A DNA stretch of 64,000 bases from an uncultured bacterium (lineage in GTDB: Bacteria; Actinomycetota; Coriobacteriia; Coriobacteriales; Coriobacteriaceae). Under the pieces are notes generated by a model that had not been told where the DNA came from, did not search any database, and was given only the letters and a program-made list of their open reading frames with translations. The translations under genes were made by a program, and so were the position numbers. The number at the start of each line of letters is the position of its first letter. Within the stretch, counting starts at the first letter, position 1. Positions 16,463-25,050 of this stretch are shown piece after piece. The stretch spans positions 62,001 to 126,000 of the forward strand of contig CAJMQJ010000004.1 of assembly GCA_905215525.1 (NCBI GenBank). Direction: 5' to 3'.

Positions 16463-17335
16463 ATGTTCGATATGGTTTCTCGCCGCGGATTCGTCTCGCT
16501 CTCTGCTGTCGCCGCTGCCGGCCTTGGCCTTGCCGGCTGCTCTGGCAACAAGACGTCTGAGCCGACTGGCTCCGATGCCGGTTCTGCTAAGGCATCTTCC
16601 AAGAAAGCTGTCGAGCTGCAGGTCTTTGCCGCCAACTCGCTCGAGAAGGCTCTGCCCGAGGTTCAGGAGCTTTACACCGAGCAGACCGGTACCACGTTTG
16701 CCGACACGCAGTTTAAGGCGTCTGGCGACCTCGTTGAGCAGATGCGCGCCGGTGCCACGGTCGACGTGCTCATCACCGCTTCCAAGGGCACCATGGACGA
16801 CGCCGAGGCCGTCGAGCTCGTCGATGCCGACACGCGTGAGGATATGTTCGTCAACGATCTTGTGATCATTCGCGCTGAGGGCTCCGACACCAAGATCGAG
16901 GCCATCGCCGACGTCGCGAATCTGGACGGTAAGATTGCCATCGGCGACGCCAAGACCGTCCCCGCCGGCAAGTACGCCAACCAGGCGCTGGCTTCCGTGG
17001 GCCTCTATACCGGTACCGAGGGCGACGACGGCGAGTACGCGCCCGAGCTCGCCGACAAGGTAGCCCTGGCCGACAAGGTCGGCACCGCTGCGTCTTACGT
17101 CTCTACAGGCGACTGCGTGGCGGGTTTTGTCTACAGCTCCGACATCTTCCGCTACGACGGCATCGAGGAGGCCTTCGTGTGCCCCGAGGACTCGCACAAG
17201 CCCATCGTGTATCCCGGTGCCGTCGCCGAGAGCTCCGAGCACGCCGACGAGGCCAAGGCGTTCATCGACTTCTGCCTGACCAACAAGAAGGCCCAGAAGA
17301 TTTGGGGCAAGTACGGCTTTGAGCTTTCCGAGTAG
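16463..17335 (+). CDS. modA: Molybdate ABC transporter substrate-binding lipoprotein
   Basis: A 290-residue extracytoplasmic molybdate-binding protein. It begins with a signal carrying SRRGF and ends at the lipobox LAGC (Cys at about residue 25), so it should be a membrane-anchored lipoprotein; the twin Arg hints at Tat export. The mature domain has FAANSLEKALPEV, FKASGDLVEQ and the later GDCVAGFVYSSD hinge region typical of ModA/WtpA. The start is ATG 16463, with GAAAGGG 6 bases upstream. modB and modC follow on the same strand. Confidence 0.92.
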   Translation: MFDMVSRRGFVSLSAVAAAGLGLAGCSGNKTSEPTGSDAGSAKASSKKAVELQVFAANSLEKALPEVQELYTEQTGTTFADTQFKASGDLVEQMRAGATVDVLITASKGTMDDAEAVELVDADTREDMFVNDLVIIRAEGSDTKIEAIADVANLDGKIAIGDAKTVPAGKYANQALASVGLYTGTEGDDGEYAPELADKVALADKVGTAASYVSTGDCVAGFVYSSDIFRYDGIEEAFVCPEDSHKPIVYPGAVAESSEHADEAKAFIDFCLTNKKAQKIWGKYGFELSE

Positions 17336-17403
17336 TGCGGCTTGGCGCGATAATTCCATCGTTTTGTGTTTCACTCCGTTCTTGTATTCGCTTGGAGCTT
17401 TTC

Positions 17404-18846
17404 GTGCTTAATAGATTCCGCATGCTTGTCGCCTGTGCTTTGACCTTCGCGCTTTGCTGGGTGCCGGGATTTGCGTTTGCCGGGGACGCCGAGGACGGGG
17501 CCCAGGTTGCTGCGACCGCTCATGGGCTTTCCTATGGAATCGAGGATTTTGAGCGGTTGGCGAAGGGGACCGCTCGTGCCATGGAGGGCCAGCCTGAGGG
17601 CTACCGGTTTCCCGTTGACGAGGATGTGGGCCTTGTAGTGGCGCCTGCTGCCGATCGCGTTGTGGCGTGGATATCGCCCAAGGCGGTCGAGAAGTATGGA
17701 TTGGATCCGCAGGACAACGAGTGCGTATCGGGTCTCAAGGCCCTCGTCTGTGACCTCGACAGCGCAAACTGCATGGGAGGTGCGCGGCTGGGGGACGTGG
17801 ATCTTCCTTGGTATGTCACGGCGGAAACAACGTTTGATGCCGGCGGGTATACCTATGGCTTTGATGAGCGCGGTGCGGATGGGGACCGCTATGTGGTGAT
17901 TGCATCAGCCTCGGGTGATGCCAAGGGCGGCGCGCGTTGGCTTGATAGCGCTCAAATGGTAGAGGCGTCGTCTGTCATGTTGCGGGATGAGCAAGGGCCC
18001 TTGACCTCTCTGGTCTCCTTTTTGGGCGACATCGACTATCGCCCGTTTTGGGTGTCCATTAAAACGAGCGGCCTTGCCCTGGTGATCTCCCTTGCGCTGG
18101 GCCTGTTCGCCGCGTGGAAGACTATGGGTACCTCGAGTCGCATCAAGGGCCTGCTCGACTCGGTCTTTACCATCCCCATGGTGTTGCCGCCCACGGTCTG
18201 CGGCTTTTTGCTGCTTATGCTGTTTGGTCGCTCGACCGGGGTGGGCCAGTGGCTGATTGCGCACGGCGTCTCGATTGTCTTTACGTGGCCGGCGGCGGTG
18301 ATCTCTGCCGTGGTGGTATCGTTCCCCCTGGTCTACCGTACGGCGCTCGGCGCCTTTGAGAGCCTCGACACGCAGATGCTTGACGCCGCGCGAACCCTGG
18401 GATGGTCCGAGCGTCGCATCTTTGCCAAGCTTATGATGCCGCTTGGGTGGCCTTCTATTGCTGCTGGTACGGTCCTCGCCTTTGCCCGCGCGATGGGAGA
18501 GTTTGGCTGCACGCTGTTCTTTGCGGGCAACTACGCCGGCATTACGCAGACCATCCCCATCGCCATCTATTTTGAGTGGATGGGCGGCAATACGTCGGTC
18601 GCGCTCTTCTGGGTCGTGGTCGTAATTGCGTTCAGCTTCCTGGTCATCCTGTTCATTAACATGTACACCGCCCATTCGCAAAAGTATCGCGAGCGGGGCC
18701 TTTCCCATGCGGGGCGCAAGCAGGCCAAAGACCTCGCCGGACAGGGTGATTCGCTCGACCCGGCGGGCGGCGATGCCCTGCGAATCGATCGCGAGGCGCT
18801 GGCCGAGCTTATGCGCGATGACGCGGTCGCGAAGGGAGGTCGATAG
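17404..18846 (+). CDS. modB: Molybdate ABC permease with extra N-terminal extracytoplasmic domain
   Basis: A 480-residue protein, about twice the usual ModB length (220-260). The C-terminal half (about residues 215-440) is a normal ModB permease with five or six helices and the EAA loop AARTLGWSERRIFAKLMMPL that contacts ModC. It is preceded by a signal-like helix (residues 6-26, ACALTFALCWVPGFAFA) and a roughly 180-residue hydrophilic domain outside the membrane, which has three cysteines close together (C99, C109, C116) and which I do not recognise. A charged tail follows the last helix. I choose GTG 17404 with GGAG 6 bases upstream; the frame is open back to the modA stop. Confidence 0.87.
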   Translation: MLNRFRMLVACALTFALCWVPGFAFAGDAEDGAQVAATAHGLSYGIEDFERLAKGTARAMEGQPEGYRFPVDEDVGLVVAPAADRVVAWISPKAVEKYGLDPQDNECVSGLKALVCDLDSANCMGGARLGDVDLPWYVTAETTFDAGGYTYGFDERGADGDRYVVIASASGDAKGGARWLDSAQMVEASSVMLRDEQGPLTSLVSFLGDIDYRPFWVSIKTSGLALVISLALGLFAAWKTMGTSSRIKGLLDSVFTIPMVLPPTVCGFLLLMLFGRSTGVGQWLIAHGVSIVFTWPAAVISAVVVSFPLVYRTALGAFESLDTQMLDAARTLGWSERRIFAKLMMPLGWPSIAAGTVLAFARAMGEFGCTLFFAGNYAGITQTIPIAIYFEWMGGNTSVALFWVVVVIAFSFLVILFINMYTAHSQKYRERGLSHAGRKQAKDLAGQGDSLDPAGGDALRIDREALAELMRDDAVAKGGR

Positions 18847-18849
18847 GCC

Positions 18850-19920
18850 ATGTCGCTCGTTCTGGATATCAAAAAGCGCTATCCCGGGTTTATGCTCGAC
18901 ATGCAGCTTGAGGCCGGCGAGGAGCGTGTGGCGCTGCTGGGCGCCTCGGGTTGCGGCAAGAGCTGCACGCTGCGCTGCATTGCCGGCGTGGAGACGCCCG
19001 ACGTGGGCAAGATCGTCGTCAACGGTGTGACCTTTTTTGACTCGGCGGCGGGTATCAACCTGTCGCCCCAGGAGCGCAAGTGTGCCCTGCTGTTCCAAAA
19101 CTATCAGCTGTTTCCCAACATGACGGTGGCTGATAACGTGTGCGCCGGCGTTGAGGGTGCAGGCGACGTCTTGGCGCGCAGGCAACTTGCCGAGCGCTAC
19201 CTGGGCATCTTTGGACTGGCCGATTTCGCCGACCGCTATCCCGCGCGCCTCTCGGGCGGCCAGCAGCAGCGTGTGGCGCTTGCTCGCATGGTGGCGGCGC
19301 ACCCGGGCATTTTTATGTTCGACGAGCCCATGAGCGCGCTCGATGCGTATCTTAAGAGCGCTCTCGAACAGAACATGCTCGACCTGTTCGACGTCTGTAA
19401 CCGTACCGTGCTCTACGTAAGTCACGACATCGACGAGGCGTGCCGCCTGTGCGAGTGCATCTGTGTGATGCACGACGGGCATGTTGAGGAGACCGGCTCC
19501 GTCGAGGACGTGGTCCGCCGTCCGCAGACGCTGGCGGCGCTGCGCCTGACGGGCTGCAAGAACACAAGCCGGGCGCGCAAGATCGGCGACGAAGAAGTTG
19601 AGGCCCTCGACTGGGGCATGACCTTTAACGTGGGTCGCGCGGTTCCCGATAATGTGGCGTACCTGGGCGTTCGCGCAAGCTACTTCCATGTTGACAATCG
19701 CGTGGAACGAGGTCGCAACAGCTACGATTTGCACGTGGCCCGTGTGAGCGATTCGCGCTTTGAGCGGCTGGTGTTGCTGGACGTGCCGCGCGCCGACGCG
19801 CCGACGCGCCTGCAGTGGAAGGTCAACAAAGTGGGCGTGCCTGTCGATGAGCTACCGCAAGCAGGCGAGACGCTGCGCATGCACTTCGATGCGAGTAGGA
19901 TCCACTTGGTTTGTCGATAG
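18850..19920 (+). CDS. modC: Molybdate ABC transporter ATP-binding protein
   Basis: A 356-residue ABC ATPase that powers ModB. Walker A is GASGCGKS (about residues 36-43), the Q-loop follows, the signature is LSGGQQQR, Walker B is IFMFDEP and the switch His is in YVSHDIDEA. Residues from about 240 form the C-terminal regulatory part, which in ModC binds molybdate; the Mop-type motif is weak here. ATG 18850 starts 3 bases after the modB stop. The operon modABC ends here. Confidence 0.92.
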   Translation: MSLVLDIKKRYPGFMLDMQLEAGEERVALLGASGCGKSCTLRCIAGVETPDVGKIVVNGVTFFDSAAGINLSPQERKCALLFQNYQLFPNMTVADNVCAGVEGAGDVLARRQLAERYLGIFGLADFADRYPARLSGGQQQRVALARMVAAHPGIFMFDEPMSALDAYLKSALEQNMLDLFDVCNRTVLYVSHDIDEACRLCECICVMHDGHVEETGSVEDVVRRPQTLAALRLTGCKNTSRARKIGDEEVEALDWGMTFNVGRAVPDNVAYLGVRASYFHVDNRVERGRNSYDLHVARVSDSRFERLVLLDVPRADAPTRLQWKVNKVGVPVDELPQAGETLRMHFDASRIHLVCR

Positions 19921-20053
19921 CGCCGGGTAATGCCGTCGGGGATATAAGCCTCGGCGGCTTTGCCTTGCCGCTCGCCGAATGAGGGATGACAAACTCTTAT
20001 CAATCAAGATAATTATTTATTAAACGACGACACACGGCGCTGTCGTACGAATG

Positions 20054-20085
20054 TCAACGGTGTTCGCATGGTCGATGACCGTTGA
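20054..20085 (+). promoter_or_regulatory. Inverted repeat upstream of the dehydratase-selenium operon
   Basis: TCAACGGT and ACCGTTGA (8 bp, perfect) are separated by 16 bases. The repeat ends at a TTGATA that could be a -35, 21 bases before the ribosome site of the leader peptide. The preceding 130 bases from the modC stop hold no gene. Confidence 0.4.
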
Positions 20086-20121
20086 TATAGTTGACCTTAA
20101 CTTGTAAAGGAGGGTGCGCAC

Positions 20122-20190
20122 ATGCCGCAGACGACATACATTTGCCACGTTGCCGCGCGCGCCCTGTATATGGCTCGGAGTCGCATATGA
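20122..20190 (+). CDS. 22-residue leader peptide candidate
   Basis: The ATG at 20122 follows a near-perfect ribosome site (AAAGGAGGG) by seven bases and opens a 23-codon frame reading MPQTTYICHVAARALYMARS and two more residues before TGA. It is too short for homology. It precedes, by 160 bases of structured sequence, the first gene of the dehydratase-selenium operon, which is where an attenuating leader peptide would be. There is no run of one amino acid; translation is inferred from the ribosome site only. Confidence 0.45.
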   Translation: MPQTTYICHVAARALYMARSRI

Positions 20191-20349
20191 GCAGGTATGT
20201 TCACGGCTCCGGGAGAGACGACGCACAACTAAATAACCGAACGCAAGGCAGGTTCCCCAAAATTCCGGGTTTAGGCGCGGCTGGGTTTTCGCCACCCACC
20301 GTGCAGCAATACCGTAGCTATTCATTTTTGGTTCGAGAGGGGAACCGTC
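20191..20349 (+). promoter_or_regulatory. Structured leader before first dehydratase gene
   Basis: This untranslated stretch contains a strong hairpin (GCGCGGCTGGGT with ACCCACCGTGC, about 20273-20309). A second small stem, GGTTC/GAACC (20331-20348), encloses GAGAGGGG, the ribosome site of the next gene. The arrangement would allow control of translation by mRNA folding. I could not match it to a riboswitch class. Confidence 0.4.
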
Positions 20350-21633
20350 ATGGCTGAAGAATTTGATTTCCATCCGATGTGGGAGAGCCTCGGCATGAAT
20401 CTTGCCGACCACGACATGCTGCTGGGTGCCGTGGGCCAGATGTACGGCGACATGTTCCTGACGCAGAACAATCGCCCCAAGTCCACGTCCTACCTGGATT
20501 TTGTCGCCACCAACATCCACAGCGGCCGTATTAAGGAGATGCTCGACAAGAAGGAAGCCGGCGAGGCCACCAAGATCGTGGGCTCGTTCTGCGTGTACGT
20601 GCCCGAGGAGATCGTGCTTGCCTGTGACGGCATTCCCGTTGGTCTGTGCTCGGGTGCCGATTGGGCAACGGACAAGGTCGAGGAGCACTTGCCGCGCAAC
20701 ACTTGTCCGCTTATCAAGAGCTTTGCCGGCTTTAAGCTGGGTGAGGTCTGCCCCTACATTGAGTCGAGTGACTTGGTGGTAGGCGAGAACACCTGCGATG
20801 GCAAGAAGAAGGCCTACGAGTTCTTTGCAACGCAAAAGAACATGTACGTCATGGATATTCCCAACGTGCACGACGAGTCGACGCTCGTGACCTGGAAGGC
20901 CGAGGTCAAGAAACTCGCCGCCAAGATCGAGGAAGAGTGCGGCGTCACGATCACGCCTGAGCGTCTGAAGGCCGCCATCCACGCCGTCAATGAGAAGCGA
21001 CGTGCCCTGCAGCGCCTTGCTGCCACGCGCGCTGCCGACCCTGCACCTATTAGCGGTCTCGACAGCCTACTGACCGTTCAGGCCGCCTTTATGGACGACA
21101 CGCCGCGTCTGACCGGAGCCATCAACGATATGGCGGCTGAGTGCGAGCAGCGTGTCGAGGCTGGCGAGGGCGTGGCGCCCAAGGGGACCAAGCGCATCCT
21201 GTACACCGGCACGCCCATGGCCGTACCCAACTGGAATCTGTTCAACCTCATCGAGAAGGCCGGCGGCGTCGTGGTGGGCGAGGAGTCCTGCACGGGTTCG
21301 CGCTATTACAAGGACTTGGTCGATGAGTCCGGTGAGACGGTTGACGAGATGCTCGATGCTATCGCCGAGCGCTACTTTAAGATCAACTGTGCCGTCTTTA
21401 CGCCCAACGACCAGCGTATGAAGGACATTGTCCAGATGGCCAAGGACCTGCACGCCGACGGCATCGTCGACGTGGCCCTGCAGTTCTGCACACTCTACGA
21501 GATGGAGTCGTTTGCCGTGGAGAAGGCCGCCGAGGAGGCCGGCATTCCGTTTATGCACATCACGACCGACTACGCCGGCGAGGACGCAGGCCAACTGCAA
21601 ACCAGGATCGAGGCTTTCTTGGAAACCATTTAG
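20350..21633 (+). CDS. 2-hydroxyacyl-CoA dehydratase family / double-cubane cluster protein, first copy
   Basis: A 427-residue HgdB/HadC-like protein. Conserved cysteines sit in the patterns expected for the cluster-binding family: GSFCVYVPEE, RNTCPLIKSFAG, GEVCPYIESSD and GENTCDGKKKAYE; further ones lie in the second half (EESCTG, INCAVF). True dehydratases work as two different subunits on acyl-CoA. Single-type members of this shape are double-cubane-cluster proteins, which reduce small molecules using electrons pushed by an ATP-driven activase. The activase is two genes downstream, and no CoA-ligase or transferase is nearby, so the second reading is favoured. The ATG follows GAGAGGGG. Confidence 0.83.
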   Translation: MAEEFDFHPMWESLGMNLADHDMLLGAVGQMYGDMFLTQNNRPKSTSYLDFVATNIHSGRIKEMLDKKEAGEATKIVGSFCVYVPEEIVLACDGIPVGLCSGADWATDKVEEHLPRNTCPLIKSFAGFKLGEVCPYIESSDLVVGENTCDGKKKAYEFFATQKNMYVMDIPNVHDESTLVTWKAEVKKLAAKIEEECGVTITPERLKAAIHAVNEKRRALQRLAATRAADPAPISGLDSLLTVQAAFMDDTPRLTGAINDMAAECEQRVEAGEGVAPKGTKRILYTGTPMAVPNWNLFNLIEKAGGVVVGEESCTGSRYYKDLVDESGETVDEMLDAIAERYFKINCAVFTPNDQRMKDIVQMAKDLHADGIVDVALQFCTLYEMESFAVEKAAEEAGIPFMHITTDYAGEDAGQLQTRIEAFLETI

Positions 21634-21651
21634 GACTATCCGTCCTGGTGG

Positions 21652-21750
21652 CTTCCCCAGGCACCCGATCTTGCCGTTCAAACCGTTGATTGCGTACCAG
21701 AAGTACGCGGCGCTCTTCTTTCACGGCAACCTCGGGCACCTGGGAAAGCC
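21652..21750. repeat. Imperfect palindromic element, copy A
   Basis: The gap after the first dehydratase gene is filled by an imperfect palindrome that starts CCCCAGGCACCCGATCTTGCC and ends GGCAACCTCGGGCACCTGGG, with GCGTAC/GTACGC near the centre. It resembles copy B (22953-23048) and a decayed half at 3322. No gene lies here. Confidence 0.7.
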
Positions 21751-21788
21751 GTTTCCTTGGTTGGTTAAAAGGTTTGTTAAGGAGTTAT

Positions 21789-22952
21789 ATGTCGGAAAAA
21801 ACTGAGCAGCCGTTGCCGCGCACGTTTGAGGAGTTCAACGAGCAGCGCAAGGCCGCGTTTATTCGCGTCAAGGATTACAAGCAGGCCGGTAATCGCCTGA
21901 TCGGGTATCTGTGCAGCTATACGCCGCTCGAGATTATCGATGCCGCGGGGGCTGCGAGCGTGGCGCTGTGCGGCACGTCCGACGAGGTGATTCCCGAGGC
22001 CGAGAAGGTGCTGCCGGCAAACCTCTGCCCGCTCATCAAGTCGACCTACGGCTTTGCCTACTCGCAAAAGTGCCCGTTTACGTACTTCAGCGACATGATT
22101 ATCGGTGAGACCACCTGCGACGGCAAGAAGAAGATGTACGAGCTGCTGGGGGAGCTCAAGCGTACGTACATTCTGCACCTGCCGCAGGGTCGCGATCGTG
22201 CCTATGAGCGTGAGGGCTGGTACGAGGAGTGCCGCCTGCTCAAGGAGGAGCTCGAGGGTTTCTACGGCATCACGATCACCGACGACGACCTGCGCGCCGC
22301 CGTGCGTCGTCGCAACCGCCTGCGTGCCGCCCAGCTCGAGATGTTTGCGCTCCAGGCCAACCAGCCGGCGGCCATGAGCGGCGTCGACCTGATGAGCACC
22401 ATGTTCGCCGGTACGTTCAGCTTTGATATCGAGGCCTATACGGACCAGCTCGAGCAAAAGGTTGCCAAGCTGCGCGAGGCCTACGAGGCTGGAGAGCGCC
22501 CGGTCGCGGCAGATGCTAAGCGCATCCTGATTACCGGCTGCCCCGTGGGCGGCGTGATCAACAAGATCGGTCGCACCATCGAGTCTAATGGCGGCGCGGT
22601 CGTGTGCATGGACGATTGCTCGGGCGAGCGCACGGCGGCCATGATGATCGACCCGGACGCGCCCGATATCCTGCGCGCTATCGCCGACCGCTACCTGGAC
22701 ATTAACTGCTCGGTCATGACACCCAACGACGGCCGCATGGAGAACACGCTGGCCATGTGCGAGAAGTACCACGTCGATGGCGTGGTGGAGAGCGTGCTGC
22801 AGGCGTGCCATACCTTTAACGTGGAGAGCGCACGCATGCAGGAGGCCGTCGAGGGTGCGGGCATTCCGTACATGAAGATTGAGACCGATTACAGCAACGG
22901 CGACATGGGCCAGATTGAGACCCGCATCGCTGCCTTCATCGAGACCCTCTAG
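21789..22952 (+). CDS. 2-hydroxyacyl-CoA dehydratase family / double-cubane cluster protein, second copy
   Basis: A 387-residue paralogue of the preceding gene, with the same cysteine pattern: GYLCSYTPLE, ANLCPLIKSTYGF, SQKCPFTYFSD and GETTCDGKKKMYE, then INCSVMTPNDGR and LQACHTFNVE. The shared motif CPLIKS..G..TCDGKKK and late TPNDxR show that the two arose by duplication. They may form a heterodimer or two separate reductases sharing one activase. The start ATG 21789 follows AAGGAG by five bases. An upstream in-frame start would run into the palindrome and is unlikely. Confidence 0.83.
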   Translation: MSEKTEQPLPRTFEEFNEQRKAAFIRVKDYKQAGNRLIGYLCSYTPLEIIDAAGAASVALCGTSDEVIPEAEKVLPANLCPLIKSTYGFAYSQKCPFTYFSDMIIGETTCDGKKKMYELLGELKRTYILHLPQGRDRAYEREGWYEECRLLKEELEGFYGITITDDDLRAAVRRRNRLRAAQLEMFALQANQPAAMSGVDLMSTMFAGTFSFDIEAYTDQLEQKVAKLREAYEAGERPVAADAKRILITGCPVGGVINKIGRTIESNGGAVVCMDDCSGERTAAMMIDPDAPDILRAIADRYLDINCSVMTPNDGRMENTLAMCEKYHVDGVVESVLQACHTFNVESARMQEAVEGAGIPYMKIETDYSNGDMGQIETRIAAFIETL

Positions 22953-23048
22953 CTTCCTCAGGCACCGGATCTTGCCCCTCAAACCGTCGCTTGCGTACCA
23001 AAGTACGCTGCGCTCCTCTTTCGGGGCAACCTCCGGCACCTGAGAAAC
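22953..23048. repeat. Imperfect palindromic element, copy B
   Basis: This element directly follows the stop of the second dehydratase gene. CAGGCACCGGATCTTGCCCC at the left pairs, with mismatches, with GGGGCAACCTCCGGCACCTG at the right; the centre is TTGCGTACCAAAGTACG. It is related to copy A with several paired changes. With no T run it looks like a repetitive element or RNA-stability hairpin rather than a terminator. Confidence 0.75.
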
Positions 23049-23106
23049 CTAGAGCTAAGGCGCCTGAATGCGCCGCTGTCTTTGATGTTTGGATTAGGAG
23101 AGAGCC

Positions 23107-23871
23107 ATGATAGGGATCGGGATCGATATCGGGTCTACGGCGGCTAAGGCTGCTGTGGTCGATGGCGCGGGTTCGGTGACGTGGACGTGCGTGCAGCCAA
23201 CCGGGTTCTCCTCGGTCGATGCGGCCGAGCGTCTGCGCGGTGAGCTCGCCGCAGCCGGCTATGACGTGGCGGGCGACGATGCTCGCGTGGTCGCGACTGG
23301 CTACGGCCGTGTCGCCGTGCCCTATGCGCATAAGGTCGTGACCGAGATTACCTGCCACGGTACCGGTGCCGTGCACCTGTTTGGCGATCACGGCACGGTG
23401 ATTGACGTGGGCGGCCAGGACACCAAGGTCATTCAGCTTAAAAGTGGCCGCGTGGCCAAGTTTGCCATGAACGACAAGTGCGCCGCCGGCACGGGGCGCT
23501 TTTTGGAGATCATGGCCGACCGCCTAGGCATTTCCCAGCAGCAGATGGCAGACCTCGCCCGCACCGGCGAGCCTACCAAGATCAGCAGCATGTGCACGGT
23601 GTTTGCCGAAAGCGAGGTTATCAGCCTGATCGGTCGCGGTGAGCCGCGCGAGAACATTGCGCGTGGCGTGATCGATAGCGTGGTCTCGCGCGTGGCGACC
23701 ATGGCCGGGCAGGCCGCGGGCGCCCCGTACTACCTGACCGGTGGCCTGTGCGAGAACGCCTTCGTGGTGGAGCGGTTGGGCGAGCTGCTGGGGTCGCCGG
23801 TGACCACCTCGCCCCAGGCTCGCTTTGCCGGTGCCATCGGCGCGGCGATTCGCGCACAGGCGCTCGATTAA
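23107..23871 (+). CDS. Acyl-CoA dehydratase activase (ATP-dependent [4Fe-4S] electron donor)
   Basis: A 254-residue ASKHA-fold activase of the HgdC/HadI (BadF/BadG) family. It hydrolyses ATP to inject low-potential electrons into the partner protein. The phosphate loops are IGIDIGSTAAKAAVV and VIDVGGQDTKVIQL. The homodimer-bridging [4Fe-4S] cluster ligands are the cysteines of NDKCAAGTGRFLE and SSMCTVFAESEV. The length fits single-domain activases (about 260). It lies downstream of both double-cubane-type genes and 70 bases before selD. Confidence 0.88.
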   Translation: MIGIGIDIGSTAAKAAVVDGAGSVTWTCVQPTGFSSVDAAERLRGELAAAGYDVAGDDARVVATGYGRVAVPYAHKVVTEITCHGTGAVHLFGDHGTVIDVGGQDTKVIQLKSGRVAKFAMNDKCAAGTGRFLEIMADRLGISQQQMADLARTGEPTKISSMCTVFAESEVISLIGRGEPRENIARGVIDSVVSRVATMAGQAAGAPYYLTGGLCENAFVVERLGELLGSPVTTSPQARFAGAIGAAIRAQALD

Positions 23872-23941
23872 TGCATCGGCCGTGGGCCTGCATTCATGCG
23901 TATACTGGGAGGAAATGATTGACCGATGAGAGGAGGTATCG

Positions 23942-24991
23942 ATGGCTGACGATCAGATTAAGCTCACGTCTATGACTGCCGCGAGCGGTTGAGCCGCTAA
24001 GTTGGCTCCTGGAGCCCTCGCCCAGGTCCTGGGCGACTTACCCAATGTGCATAACGACAACCTGCTCGTGGGGTTCGATACCTCCGACGATGCTAGTGTT
24101 TTTCGTGTTGGCGAAAACCTGGGCCTCGTGCAGTCCGTCGACTTCTTCCCGCCGATGGTCGACGACCCGTTCCTGTTTGGTCAGATCGCGGCGGCCAACT
24201 CGCTGTCGGACATTTATGCCATGGGTGGACGACCGAGCCATGCCATGAACCTGCTGTGCATTCCCAGTTGCCTGGGCGTCGAGGTCGCAGGTGAGATTCT
24301 GGCGGGTGGCGCCGATAAGTGCGTCGAGGCGGGTTGCTCCATCGCGGGCGGCCATACCATCAACGACGACGAGCCCAAGTACGGCCTGTCCGTGAGCGGC
24401 TTTGTCTCGCTCGACCGCATGCTCGCCAACAGCGGCGCGCGCGCTGGCGATGTCCTGCTGCTGACCAAGGCGATCGGCTCTGGCATCATCACCACGGCCA
24501 TTAAGGGCGAGCTCATCGAGCAGGACGAGGCCGCAGCCATGTTCGACTCGATGCGCACCCTCAACGAGGCCCCGATTCGTCTGGCCGAGGGCCTCGAGCT
24601 TCACGGCTGCACCGATGTCACGGGCTTTGGCCTGATCGGGCACGCGTGCGAGATAGCCGAGGGCTCAGGTGTGCAGATTGAGCTTGTGTCGGGGGCGGTG
24701 CCGCTCTTTGACCAGGTGCTCAATATGGCGCGTCTGGGCATTATCCCTGCCGGCGCCTACCGCAACCAGGATTTCTTTGGCCCGCGCGTGGCGGCCGACG
24801 ATGACCTGGAGCCGGGAATGCTGGATGCGCTGTACGATCCGCAGACCTCGGGCGGCCTGCTCATCGCAGCGCCTGCTGCCGATGTGGATGAGCTCGCCCG
24901 CCGCCTGCATGCCGAAGGTCGCGTTGCCGCCACAATCGGCCGCGTGTGCGAGGCGGTGCCGGGTGGTCCTGCCGTTCACGTTGTGCATTAA
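23942..24991 (+). CDS. selD: Selenophosphate synthetase, selenocysteine-containing
   Basis: A 349-residue SelD making selenophosphate from selenide and ATP. The frame from ATG 23942 (GAGGAGG site) reads MADDQIKLTSMTAASG, then an in-frame TGA at 23990-23992, then AAKLAPGALAQVLGDL, matching the family's catalytic G-(U/C)-xxK motif with Sec at residue 17 and the essential Lys at residue 20. AIRS domain motifs follow: VGFDTSDDASVF, the glycine-rich SIAGGHTINDDEPKYG and CTDVTGFGLIGHA. Reading the TGA as Sec is supported by selA, selB and tRNA-Sec 6-9 kb away. A conventional caller would start it wrongly at 24002. The flanking operon is dehydratase-activase-selD-yedF. Confidence 0.95.
24004..24035 (+). 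promoter_or_regulatory. Candidate bacterial SECIS element in selD
   Basis: Inside the coding sequence, just after the Sec TGA, are two adjacent stems: GGCTC/GAGCC (24004-24016) and CGCCCAG/CTGGGCG (24019-24035). The second has the apical sequence CCAGGUCCUGG, which resembles the AGGUCU loop of the E. coli fdhF element. SelB should bind one of them; its distance (about 27-43 bases after the TGA) is slightly longer than in E. coli. Confidence 0.55.
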
Positions 24992-25050
24992 GGAAAACCG
25001 TTTATGCGACCGTCTACTGTTCTGGGCGGTCCCTTTTGAAAGGATTTGCT

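Noticed and set aside
20191..20349. Possible glycine riboswitch before the dehydratase gene (CGGGAGAGAC ... CCGAA ... GCAAGG)
   Set aside because: The opening motif is suggestive, but the second conserved segment (CUCAGG-type) and the usual pairing are missing.
23942..24001. Frameshift or premature stop in selD
   Set aside because: The frame is intact on both sides of a single TGA at the exact catalytic position, and the Sec machinery is encoded nearby, so it is read as selenocysteine.
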